Numbered from the stretch's first letter, positions 7,754 through 14,576 are shown. The stretch: 16,270 nucleotides of DNA from Candidatus Thorarchaeota archaeon (GCA_029855925.1 JAGSHP010000223.1:1-16270); one strand, 5' to 3'. Made by a program: numbers and translations. The notes: generated by a model not told the origin, from the sequence alone.

Positions 7754-8831
7754 TCTCCAGCGCACTTGCAATCACATCTTCGATCATGAACCTCCGGTCA
7801 ACTCGCCACTTATGCGTTGTTTCATCAAAGGCCTCCGGCCAGATGTAGTAGACTTTGCTATTCGTATAGTCCGCGATATATACGGACATCTCACTGAGAT
7901 GTGAGTACAGTCTTGCCAATAGCGGTGAGAGATGTGTAGGCTGCAATCTAAGGAACCAGAAGAACTCACTGTTCATAGTCCTCAAAGTCGATTCGAATGG
8001 GATAGGACTTGACTTGAGACGCGTCCGAATCTTCAGTAGGTCGGTCTCCTCGCCCTTGCCAAGGATGATTACATTCGAGTAGATATCGAAGACATCAGGA
8101 TCAAACGTCACTCTATGACTCTCTATGCATTCCTCTCTGATCATTCGATAACGTCTGCTGAAGGTCTGTGGAGTGAACTCAACTCCAGACTTGGCAAGGG
8201 ATCTGATGATGTTGATGTTCTTTCGCCGCGCCCCCTTCATGAGCTCTTGAATCACGCTGAGATCTTTACGTGTGAGCCAAGCGAGCACGCTTCCCCTCGC
8301 TCCCGTTCTCTCTTCAGGCATTGATGGACTAACAGATATCTTGAACCACTTGTCCCAGTCAAAGTCCCAACTCAGTGTCTTAGGATCCCATCCATCAATT
8401 CTGAGCGATGTATGGATTGTTGGTTCATCTGTAGTCTTCAAGAATGTGTGTTTCTTGACGATGTTCTCCTTTTTGAAAATTCGTATCAGTTCGCGAATCT
8501 TGGCACTTGACTTGTGGGGTGCACGGAACTGAAGAAACACTCCGTTCTCAGCACCATAGACCCTGCTGCGGTAGGCTGTATACGGGTGATGATACGCTAC
8601 CCTCTCGACAGTCTTCATTTCCTCTATACCCTGTGTTTCGAGTAGCACATCTACCGCCTCGAGCCCCATATTGTAGTAGTTCAATATGGGACTGACTTTG
8701 AAGTAGCTCTTCTCCCCACCTGCTCCCTGAAGAATTCTTAGTCGCTTTGCTGCCGTTGGGTTTGATATACCGGCCCGCTGAGCCAGTTCCTCAATTGTCC
8801 CAAAGGGATTCTCTTGGATTGCTATTAGCAT
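7749..8831 (-). CDS. Lrp/AsnC-like regulator with two winged-helix regions
   Basis: The protein (360 residues from ATG) starts with an Lrp-type HTH at residues 11-36 ('GTIEELAQRAGISNPTAAKR'), then a sensor-like alpha/beta region to about 130. A second HTH-like stretch lies around 190-245 ('KDLSVIQELMKGARRKN', 'TPQTFSRRYRMIREECI'), followed by another alpha/beta region with 'YSNVIILGKGEETDLLKIRTRLKSS'-type pattern. It therefore looks like a tandem duplication of the HTH plus ligand-domain unit, about twice usual Lrp length. The ATG has no ribosome site, whereas a perfect AGGAGGT at 8868-8874 sits 6 bases before an in-frame CTG at 8861. The ten extra codons complete helix 1 of the HTH, so the true start may be CTG or ATT (see findings). 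Targets are unknown. Confidence 0.75.
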   Translation of the reverse strand: MLIAIQENPFGTIEELAQRAGISNPTAAKRLRILQGAGGEKSYFKVSPILNYYNMGLEAVDVLLETQGIEEMKTVERVAYHHPYTAYRSRVYGAENGVFLQFRAPHKSSAKIRELIRIFKKENIVKKHTFLKTTDEPTIHTSLRIDGWDPKTLSWDFDWDKWFKISVSPSMPEERTGARGSVLAWLTRKDLSVIQELMKGARRKNINIIRSLAKSGVEFTPQTFSRRYRMIREECIESHRVTFDPDVFDIYSNVIILGKGEETDLLKIRTRLKSSPIPFESTLRTMNSEFFWFLRLQPTHLSPLLARLYSHLSEMSVYIADYTNSKVYYIWPEAFDETTHKWRVDRRFMIEDVIASALEK

Positions 8832-8902
8832 TGACAGATATTGTGTTGAAAGCCCGACCAGAATCTCACCTCCTCTCTATGCCTCTCCTCTCCATAGATG
8901 CG

Positions 8903-9403
8903 CTATGATGACTGCGTTGAATTAGTGATATCTATTCCTACCACTGGTGGTCCCGGATCTCCTCCGGTGGGAGGATCAAAGGTAACGCTATGTGTGGAAT
9001 AGTATCTGTATTGGCCAACTGGAATCTCAGTGTAGACAATGAATGTATACCATCCACTTTCAGTGACTGTGTTGTACCAGCTCAGGGTAATGGCAAGATG
9101 TTGATATTGTCCTATGATTCCAAATGACACAAGATAGGCACTCCCTGACGGGAGAATGAGATAACAGTAGACGTAAGTTGTCATAAAGCTCACTGCAGTA
9201 TCACTGACCGTAATGTCAAACGCGGTCAGGATGTCATCCTGAAATCCATCGTTGTCGATATCGAGATACTGTGCTTGAGTCACTCTCACCTGGTACCAAT
9301 CAGCCTCTATTGGGTCCGAGACACTCGCTGCGTGTGCAGGTGCAATCATTAGTACTATTAGGAATATGGCTCCTATCATGGCAAAGCGCAATGACCTATT
9401 CAA
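8903..9403 (-). CDS. Small secreted protein with DxDxDG calcium-type loop
   Basis: I start this at TTG 9403 because GGAG lies 8 bases upstream. A longer in-frame form from TTG 9427 would put that ribosome site inside the gene. The 166-residue protein begins 'MNRSLRFAM', then a hydrophobic core and AHAAS, a good Sec signal peptide with cleavage near residue 26. Mature residues start with an acidic region containing DIDNDGFQDD at about 48-57, an EF-hand/thrombospondin-3-like DxDxDG metal loop. Then come aromatic-rich beta strands with many Tyr, and a Gly/Pro tail (PTGGDPGPP). There is no C-terminal anchor, so it is probably released or held at the surface by partners. A TATA-like AGATAAAAAGG at about 9446-9456 fits its promoter. 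Family not recognised. Confidence 0.72.
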   Translation of the reverse strand: MNRSLRFAMIGAIFLIVLMIAPAHAASVSDPIEADWYQVRVTQAQYLDIDNDGFQDDILTAFDITVSDTAVSFMTTYVYCYLILPSGSAYLVSFGIIGQYQHLAITLSWYNTVTESGWYTFIVYTEIPVGQYRYYSTHSVTFDPPTGGDPGPPVVGIDITNSTQSS

Positions 9404-9474
9404 TGGGATCACTCCTTTATAATACAATTCCCCTCTTACTTTTATTCCTTTTTATCTTCGTCCCAATGGACGTT

Positions 9475-9522
9475 ATGGTATTAACACCAAATCCCTTATA
9501 AGTATTTGGTGCTTTATACCAT
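9475..9522. promoter_or_regulatory. 48-bp inverted repeat centred on a TATA box
   Basis: ATGGTATTAACACCAAAT (9475-9492) and its near-complement at 9504-9522 form long arms, with an exact 8-bp core CACCAAAT/ATTTGGTG. They flank a short centre holding the self-complementary CTTATAAG (9495-9502), a good TATA box. The downstream + gene at 9552 would start transcription near 9525. A protein binding the arms would enclose the TATA box. The region lies between the divergent secreted-protein and Ig-like genes. Confidence 0.62.
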
Positions 9523-9551
9523 ATAGTGCTGAAACTGTGGAGACCTAATCA

Positions 9552-9905
9552 GTGATGCTAAATGAAGTGGTCGTCGATACGCCCCCCCACTACATAATGA
9601 TGCATGTGGATGCTATCGACATTTTGAAAGAGTATAGTCATAACTATAGGTCTCTTCGCATTCTGGTCCAGGTCACTGATGGTCGTGGGTACTCGGTGAC
9701 GAACTGTTCTGTGCGCGTCATGTTTCGCTACAATGATCAACTTACCATCTACCGGTGCGCAAGGACTGACCACTATGGAATTGCAGACTTCCATCTGTTC
9801 AATATACGCCGTGGCCGCTGGAGTTTCTATGTTCTTGGTATCGACCACGAATTCTATGGTGCCACAGACGATTCGCTCCCCCCCATGCGTGAGATTGTAC
9901 TATGA
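9552..9905 (+). CDS. Small Ig-like beta-sandwich protein, function unknown
   Basis: This 117-residue protein looks like a single Ig-like/carboxypeptidase-regulatory-like domain. Strand 'SLRILVQVTDGRGYSV' (34-49) is followed by 'CSVRVMFRYND', then T-D-x-x-G-I-A-D-F (72-80) and 'GRWSFYVLGIDHEFYG'. This is the V-x-V-x-D-x-x-G ... T-x-x-x-G-x-A-x-F ... G-x-W-x-F-x-V pattern of such domains. It has no signal peptide or membrane helix, unusual for a domain normally found on exported proteins. Start is GTG 9552 or ATG 9555; GGAG at 9539-9542 favours the GTG slightly (9-base spacer). The antisense frame at 9558-9848 lacks any recognisable pattern. It is divergent from a secreted protein under a shared palindromic promoter. 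Family not firmly recognised. Confidence 0.62.
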   Translation: MMLNEVVVDTPPHYIMMHVDAIDILKEYSHNYRSLRILVQVTDGRGYSVTNCSVRVMFRYNDQLTIYRCARTDHYGIADFHLFNIRRGRWSFYVLGIDHEFYGATDDSLPPMREIVL

Positions 9906-9942
9906 GCCAACGGATTCATCTCCGGGAATCTCACTTGGCTCA
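9903..9942 (+). terminator. Hairpin overlapping the stop of the Ig-like gene
   Basis: TGAGCCAA (9903-9910) and TTGGCTCA (9935-9942) are perfect complements, with an inner GATTC/GAATC pair. The first arm begins with the stop codon TGA. It is a candidate 3' end structure; no T-run follows. The rest of the spacer to 10019 shows no gene. Confidence 0.45.
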
Positions 9943-10020
9943 GGATGTCATATTCTGACCATTTGCCGACATATGTTGGACTCGATGGTGTGACCAATGC
10001 GCTCACAGTAGAATTATTAG

Positions 10021-10049
10021 AAAAAAGCATGCGGCCATTTCAGACCGCA
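10021..10049 (-). terminator. Hairpin plus T-run terminator after the PH-domain gene
   Basis: On the minus strand, TGCGG and CCGCA (10045-10049 / 10030-10034) form a 5-bp stem 10 bases past the PH-protein stop. Two bases later TTTTTT (10026-10021) follows. Archaeal RNA polymerase stops on such T-runs, so this is a good end for the two-gene unit. Confidence 0.6.
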
Positions 10050-10059
10050 GAACTCCAGC

Positions 10060-10803
10060 CTACTTTGAAGCCATCTCCCTGAGGATGCTTCTAATCTCTC
10101 GAAGTACACTCAGAATCTCGTCCTGACGTGAGTCCGCAATCTCGGGGGCGGGCCTCTCTTGGACCATAGCACTGGACTCGGTCGTGACACTGTACGGTGT
10201 TCTGAACTTCCGTAGCTCCTGTAGGATGAAATCACGAAGCTCCTCGTAGAATGCTATCCCCTCAAGCTTCTCCTCAGGACCCACCTGGCTCGTTCCGGAG
10301 TATCCTGCCGTTTCAATCTCAACGTTTCCTATTCCAAGGATGCGATCGAAGGGGCCAGCTCTGCTAGAGATATTGGTAATGGTCCTGAAGGGCACATGCT
10401 TCCTCGTGATGTTGATGATGCCTTTCTTGACATATATCTCTGGCATTGCATCACCCGACTCTGAGATGACTGAATACTCAATTGACCTGACATAGAATGG
10501 AACTATCACCATCGCAGGTATCAACCAAGCTGCCATTATCACCCAGAACCAGAACGTGATCGGCAACAGGAACGTGTTGATCACGTCATTGAACTGTGCC
10601 ATTGACAGATGCTCGTCTAGCACGACGGTAGTGTATCCTATACCAAGCCAGCCTAGTATGATGATCACATACAGTGCTGTCGCCCCTGCGGTAAGAGTGA
10701 TATAGTACTTGTAGATTAGACGATGACTTGGTCTGAACACTTTTCCACTAGAGATATTCTCCATTGGTGGTCTAATTACAATCCCGTCCACTTCCCTTCC
10801 CAT
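10060..10803 (-). CDS. Membrane protein with bacterial-type PH domain (DUF304/YdbS-like)
   Basis: This 247-residue protein has two membrane helices at about 36-57 and 76-104. A cytoplasmic bPH2 (DUF304) domain follows at about 106-170, with the family signature VPFRTITNISSR (137-148), 'GPFDRILGIGNVEIETAG' (150-167). A linker and a C-terminal amphipathic helix (225-246, LREIRSILREM) follow, suggesting oligomerisation. DUF304 proteins are membrane-associated and their molecular role is poorly known. The ATG follows the stop of the upstream DNA-binding protein after one base, with GGAG 10 bases before it inside that gene, so translation is probably coupled. A hairpin plus T-run lies just after its stop. 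The pairing with a HTH protein suggests a membrane-linked regulatory unit (inference). Confidence 0.88.
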   Translation of the reverse strand: MGREVDGIVIRPPMENISSGKVFRPSHRLIYKYYITLTAGATALYVIIILGWLGIGYTTVVLDEHLSMAQFNDVINTFLLPITFWFWVIMAAWLIPAMVIVPFYVRSIEYSVISESGDAMPEIYVKKGIINITRKHVPFRTITNISSRAGPFDRILGIGNVEIETAGYSGTSQVGPEEKLEGIAFYEELRDFILQELRKFRTPYSVTTESSAMVQERPAPEIADSRQDEILSVLREIRSILREMASK

Positions 10804-10804
10804 C

Positions 10805-11506
10805 TTATTTCGACTCCTTTCTCCTGTATCGAGGTACCTCCTTTGCCGCTAGCTTGTGAAAGACCAAGATGGACTGCTGAGTCATTGGAAGTCCTGTTTC
10901 ATCCTCTCGCAACCTGAGATTGTACTCTTGGATGACTGTATCCAGCGTCTCTCTACAGGCCTTCTCCTTGGGACACTCATGACAGAGCTTTCCTGCATAG
11001 GAGTTGTGCTTGTACCATACGACCACTCCAAGACGTAACGTGAACACAATGAAGACCTGTGTGTTCGCTTGATAGTCAAATCCGATGAGAAGCCCCTTGT
11101 AGTCAAGGACGCTCTCCACATCGAGACGATGGCTGGTGGCATGATCCCGGAGTGTTCGTTCAATCTTCTTTCTAGCGCGCGACAGGACTCGTGAAACATA
11201 CGCCGACGACCATCCCAGTTCACTCTTGTACCGGTCAAGTCTTCGCTGGATTCTGCGACTCTCAGCTGGTGATCTCGCTTGAGCCAGCTCTCTCTTGATT
11301 GCCTGAATGGTCTTGAATGACTTTTCCTTGTCGTCCTCACTCACGAGCCCATGCCTGTACAGCCACCTTGGCTCCTGACTCAGCTTGGCTATCTCACTTG
11401 TGCTCAGGCCTCTCTGGAACTCTTGCCAGACAATTGCCTCGTGTTCTGATAGCAGTCCCATTTCGGTCCCATCCTTCGCATGCAGCAGTTGGTAATTCTC
11501 AACCAA
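10805..11506 (-). CDS. Sigma-70 region 4/Tfx-like DNA-binding protein with split HTH
   Basis: The N-terminal part resembles sigma region 4/Tfx HTHs: LLSEHEAIVWQEFQRGLSTSE plus IAKL at 18-42 matches helices 1 and 2. The recognition-helix-like 'WSSAYVSRVLSRARKKIERT' lies only at 99-118. A charged stretch of about 55 residues, probably a helical hairpin, separates them; ordinary members need only a few residues here. The C-terminal half (135-220) is an alpha/beta domain with C175-x2-C178-x5-C184, possibly a metal or redox site. The longest form starts at TTG 11506, within 15 bases of a predicted transcription start and covered by a dyad. ATG at 11461 (residue 16) sits just before the HTH and is a realistic alternative. 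It is coupled to the downstream membrane PH gene. Targets are unknown. Confidence 0.72.
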   Translation of the reverse strand: MVENYQLLHAKDGTEMGLLSEHEAIVWQEFQRGLSTSEIAKLSQEPRWLYRHGLVSEDDKEKSFKTIQAIKRELAQARSPAESRRIQRRLDRYKSELGWSSAYVSRVLSRARKKIERTLRDHATSHRLDVESVLDYKGLLIGFDYQANTQVFIVFTLRLGVVVWYKHNSYAGKLCHECPKEKACRETLDTVIQEYNLRLREDETGLPMTQQSILVFHKLAAKEVPRYRRKESK

Positions 11507-11514
11507 ATATTGGT
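11502..11514. promoter_or_regulatory. 13-bp dyad at the start of the split-HTH regulator
   Basis: ACCAAATATTGGT is a perfect 5+3+5 dyad overlapping the TTG start codon. It lies just downstream of a TATA-like TTTATCAATAAA on the minus strand (about 11520-11535), a position suited to repression. The 7-base core ACCAAAT also occurs in both arms of the 9475-9522 repeat. Confidence 0.5.
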
Positions 11515-11605
11515 AAAAGTTTATTGATAAATGTTACGCAGTATTACTGAGGTTTCGGGATGCAAGTAAAGTTCGAAAGTGACGGAATCTTCTAGAACGT
11601 CAATA

Positions 11606-12367
11606 CTAACACGTTGCAACTGCCACAATGTTGCGATCCGTATGAGGATTGAATTCTCTCCTATCATATCCACCAAACAATTCTATTGATTCAAATCCCT
11701 CTCCGCGAAGAATACGCATGAGAATGTCCCCGTCCATATTGATGACCTGTTGGGTTGCCACCGTTGACTGCCATTCTCCATCCTGCTCAATCAGTGCCGC
11801 CATGACCAGAGTCGATTGTGCAAGATCATGATTGTGATCAAAAAAGCGACTGAATACCACACGCCTCCCATCCTGAAGGTGTCCCTCCTTCATCGGGAAG
11901 TACCTAAAACCTGACTCGCGAATCTCTTCGAAGTTTAGCACTTGGATTATGAGTTTTCCTCCTTCGTTGAGAAGGTCACGTGCGGCTCCTATGACCTGCG
12001 CTGCAACATCATGTCCCGGAAGTAACGACAATGAGTTGCCGATACAGAGGATGAGGTCAAAGGTGCCGCTCACCATCTCCGGGACCTCCTGCATCTGTCC
12101 AATCATGAATTGAACTCCCCCGTGGTCTTCTCCTGCAAGTTCGCGAGCTAGCTGAATCATCGCCGCGGAACTATCAATGCCAATTCCAGTGCAGTTGTTC
12201 CCGGCAAGCGAGATCAGGTGCCGTCCGCTGCCACAGGCCAGATCCAGAACGCGCCTTCCCCCATGTGACGGGAGATATGAAAGAATGAATGGGAGTTCTC
12301 GTTCAAGTCTTCTCTGCCAATCGATGGCACCATCATAGGCTATTGCAAGTTCATCAAACGATGTCAT
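11606..12367 (-). CDS. Class I SAM-dependent methyltransferase
   Basis: The protein has a standard Rossmann methyltransferase core. Motif I is VLDLACGSGRH, the ribose-binding acidic residue follows in 'GIGIDSSAAMIQLA', motif II/III is near 'FMIGQMQEV', and the motif IV strand is 'FDLILCIGNSLSLL'. Then come 'LNEGGKLIIQVLNFEEI' and a mixed C-terminal sheet. The N-terminus 'MTSFDELAIAYD' is typical of small-molecule methyltransferases of the UbiE/Tam type; the substrate is unknown. I chose ATG 12367 (253 residues): it overlaps the SDR stop as ATGA and has GGGGAG 7 bases upstream. An in-frame ATG at 12382 with GAGG upstream would add five residues. It is the last gene of the LRR3-LRR2-SDR-methyltransferase run. 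A 99-base spacer beyond holds no gene. Confidence 0.88.
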   Translation of the reverse strand: MTSFDELAIAYDGAIDWQRRLERELPFILSYLPSHGGRRVLDLACGSGRHLISLAGNNCTGIGIDSSAAMIQLARELAGEDHGGVQFMIGQMQEVPEMVSGTFDLILCIGNSLSLLPGHDVAAQVIGAARDLLNEGGKLIIQVLNFEEIRESGFRYFPMKEGHLQDGRRVVFSRFFDHNHDLAQSTLVMAALIEQDGEWQSTVATQQVINMDGDILMRILRGEGFESIELFGGYDRREFNPHTDRNIVAVATC

Positions 12368-13182
12368 TTCCCGTCTCCCCATGAGAGCGCCTCGTCTGGG
12401 GTGTAGAGCGCTCGACCCTCCATTCCCCCTGCAACGGTAATGCTCTGACCACTGATATGACCCGCGAGTTGGTCTGATGAGAGAAAGACGATTGCATGGG
12501 CTATGTCCTTGGTCGTCGCTGTCTTCTTCATGGGAATCGTCTGATGGATTCGCTTCACCATTTCAACATCGGTAAGGGCACCCTCAGCCATTGGTGTCCT
12601 TGTCCATCCGGGATTCACCATATTCACTCTCCCCCTATGCGCCAGGTACACAATCTCGTTCTTGAGACTCATCATGAGCCCATACATACCAGCCTTTGAC
12701 GTTGCATAGTCACTATACCATGCCTCTCCAAAGATGCCTGCCGTGGAGCCGACAAGTACCAGTGCCGCCGATTTCCCCGGGAACTCTTCGAGGTTCTTGA
12801 AGAAGTACTTCGCACATAGGAACGCTCCTGTGAGATTGACTGTCAGTGTCCTGTTCCACTGTTCCAGTGACATTTCATGAACGCCTATGCCCTCTTCGTT
12901 TGCAATACCTGCATTTGAGACCGAGACATCCACCCTGCCGAAGGTCTCACTCGCATGTCTGAATGCTGCTCTGACATCTTCTTCTCTCCGGACATCCGCG
13001 CTCACAGTAGTTAGTCTACCATCTGCTGCGAGTGATGGCAGCTCGCCCTCTCCACGGTGATATAGTGCCGTGACTCTAGCCCCCTCTCGAAGGAACGTCT
13101 TCACGGTCTCGAGCCCGATGCCTCCCGCAGCTCCCGTTATGAGAATGTGCTTGTTCTTCAGTCCTGTGTCCATCATCATCAT
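12364..13182 (-). CDS. Classical short-chain dehydrogenase/reductase
   Basis: This is a classical SDR with TGAAGGIG cofactor motif, NAG in 'SVSNAGIA', the catalytic Ser in 'VLVGSTAGIFG', Y-x3-K as YATSK, and 'VNPGWTRTPM' after it. The C-terminus 'GHISGQSITVAGG' is the usual SDR ending, plus about 17 extra residues. It should reduce or oxidise an alcohol/ketone with NAD(P); no substrate is indicated. An open frame extends to 13251, overlapping the end of LRR2. Four consecutive ATG codons at 13182-13171, just after AGG (13183-13185), are the natural start and leave 16 bases after the LRR2 stop. The third or fourth ATG has the best spacing. The stop overlaps the methyltransferase ATG by 4 bases, so the two are co-translated. 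Confidence 0.9.
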   Translation of the reverse strand: MMMMDTGLKNKHILITGAAGGIGLETVKTFLREGARVTALYHRGEGELPSLAADGRLTTVSADVRREEDVRAAFRHASETFGRVDVSVSNAGIANEEGIGVHEMSLEQWNRTLTVNLTGAFLCAKYFFKNLEEFPGKSAALVLVGSTAGIFGEAWYSDYATSKAGMYGLMMSLKNEIVYLAHRGRVNMVNPGWTRTPMAEGALTDVEMVKRIHQTIPMKKTATTKDIAHAIVFLSSDQLAGHISGQSITVAGGMEGRALYTPDEALSWGDGK

Positions 13183-13198
13183 CCTGTTTGTTGTCTGG

Positions 13199-13696
13199 TC
13201 ACAGGCGTTTTGAATCCTCGCCATGGACCCAGAAAATCTTGTGGTACTCATCCATGAGCACTTCTGGCCAGCTCCCCACCGAACGTAAGAAGATGCTTGC
13301 GGTCAAGCTCACATCATCATCCTTTCTGAGAACTCGAAGACTCGGGCACTCAAAGAGGGGCGAGATGTCTATCTTACGAAGACTATTCTTTTCCAACCGG
13401 ATCTCCACAAGATTGGGGAGACCACTCAGCGGACTGAGGTCGATCTCTCTGAGTTTGTTATGGCTGAGATTGATATCTTCTAGTGCCACACACTTCGCCA
13501 GGGGGGACAGGTCTATGGACTCTATACAGTTGTATTGGAGGCTAAGACTCTCAAGTTCGGTACACCAAATCAGTGGGAGAAGGTCTATGGAAGCGATGTC
13601 TCTCAGTGCGAGATTCAAGTGGGTCTCGGACTTTTCGATTCGGACGAGTTCTTCAAGACCGCTGGTAGTGGTGTACCTGATGATTACGTCATCCAC
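13199..13696 (-). CDS. Leucine-rich repeat protein (LRR2), 4 repeats
   Basis: This 165-residue protein has a 36-residue N-cap, four 24-residue LRR units starting at residues 37, 61, 85 and 109 (IDLLPL, IDLSPL, IDLSPL, IDISPL), and a C-cap beginning 'VLRKDDDVSLTASIF' and ending in an aromatic helix. The caps align by eye with those of LRR1 and LRR3. No signal peptide, membrane helix or catalytic domain is visible, so a small protein-binding scaffold is likely. The GTG start is supported by AAGGAG 9 bases upstream. It lies 91 bases after LRR3 and 16 bases before the SDR start, in the same direction, so it is probably co-transcribed with both. Confidence 0.86.
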   Translation of the reverse strand: MDDVIIRYTTTSGLEELVRIEKSETHLNLALRDIASIDLLPLIWCTELESLSLQYNCIESIDLSPLAKCVALEDINLSHNKLREIDLSPLSGLPNLVEIRLEKNSLRKIDISPLFECPSLRVLRKDDDVSLTASIFLRSVGSWPEVLMDEYHKIFWVHGEDSKRL

Positions 13697-13787
13697 TCGA
13701 TGTCGCTCCTTGTAGCCTCCGCTTATTACTCAAACTACCTTCAGAGCGGCAGACCCTCTTAAATTATGTCCCGCCTCCCGCAGCGCT

Positions 13788-14447
13788 TCACATAGAGGTC
13801 GGACTATGCTCTAGATACTCTAGCCCTCTCTCGAGGATAAATAGGGATTTGAAATCTCCTTTCTCCTCTGCCTCAGCAATCTCCTGCTCAAGGCGCTTCT
13901 TTACCTCGTCCACAATGTTGAACTTGAGGGTTTCATCGACCAGTGGCTCGACATCGGGTCCTCGATATGTTTCAGCCAGCTCGGTATAGACCTGGTTCTT
14001 GATTCTCTCAATGGTCCGGAGAGGATCCATGCTCTCATCATCATGGCGCCACTTTACCATTCTCTGTCGTCGCAGTCCATCCAGTGGCTTTGGTCTTCTA
14101 ATACTCTTGCCAATCTCGAAGTTCGCATGAATCTCCACAATCGGGTCAACTTCCACAGTTGACAGTCGTGGACAGGCGAACAGTGGTGTGACATCAACCT
14201 GCTCTATTGGATTGCCTCTCAAAGAGAGCCTTGTCAGTTCCTTACATCTCATGAGTGGCCATAGGTCTACCTCTTTGAGTTGATTGTTTGACAGATCCAA
14301 TGATTCCAGTCTTCGACAGTTGACCAGCGGTCTGAGATCTATAGACACAATTCCTCTATATGACAGGTCAATCTGGGTGACCTCGGGGTCCAGCCGAATT
14401 ATGGCATCGCCGTGCCGGGTCACATATGTAAGAACTGGCTCAACCAT
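13788..14447 (-). CDS. Leucine-rich repeat protein (LRR3), 3 repeats plus helical domain
   Basis: This 219-residue protein has an N-cap, three 24-residue LRR units at residues 36, 60 and 84 (IDLRPL, VDLWPL, VDVTPL) and a C-cap ('TVEVDPIVEIHANF'). A C-terminal helical region at about 135-215 is missing from LRR1 and LRR2. That region is rich in Glu/Lys ('VDEVKKRLEQEIAEAEEKGD') and looks like a coiled-coil or helical bundle, so this member may carry the effector or oligomerisation function. The ATG follows GAGGTG with an 8-base spacer. A TATA-like AATTATTAAAC at about 14500-14511 upstream fits a promoter for the run LRR3-LRR2-SDR-methyltransferase. It is divergent from the ferredoxin gene. Confidence 0.85.
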   Translation of the reverse strand: MVEPVLTYVTRHGDAIIRLDPEVTQIDLSYRGIVSIDLRPLVNCRRLESLDLSNNQLKEVDLWPLMRCKELTRLSLRGNPIEQVDVTPLFACPRLSTVEVDPIVEIHANFEIGKSIRRPKPLDGLRRQRMVKWRHDDESMDPLRTIERIKNQVYTELAETYRGPDVEPLVDETLKFNIVDEVKKRLEQEIAEAEEKGDFKSLFILERGLEYLEHSPTSM

Positions 14448-14576
14448 TCGCCAAGCACCTCTCTCTCATTCGGTCTTCTTCTAAACTAATGAGCTGGCAG
14501 TTTAATAATTCACTTTCTCTCATAATAATCTATCCTTTCTCGAAAAAATTCATGACATTGACGAGGTTACGCCGCA

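Noticed and set aside
8825..8869. 14-codon GTG leader peptide overlapping the regulator's ATG
   Set aside because: Its GTG lies inside the AGGAGGT itself, so it cannot use that site; the CTG/ATT start of the regulator explains the site better.
9558..9848. 96-codon frame on the - strand opposite the Ig-like gene
   Set aside because: It has no ribosome site or domain pattern, whereas the + frame has an Ig-like strand pattern and an upstream GGAG.
13188..13715. 175-codon frame on the + strand
   Set aside because: Antisense of LRR2; Ser/Arg-rich translation is a by-product of the repeat codons.
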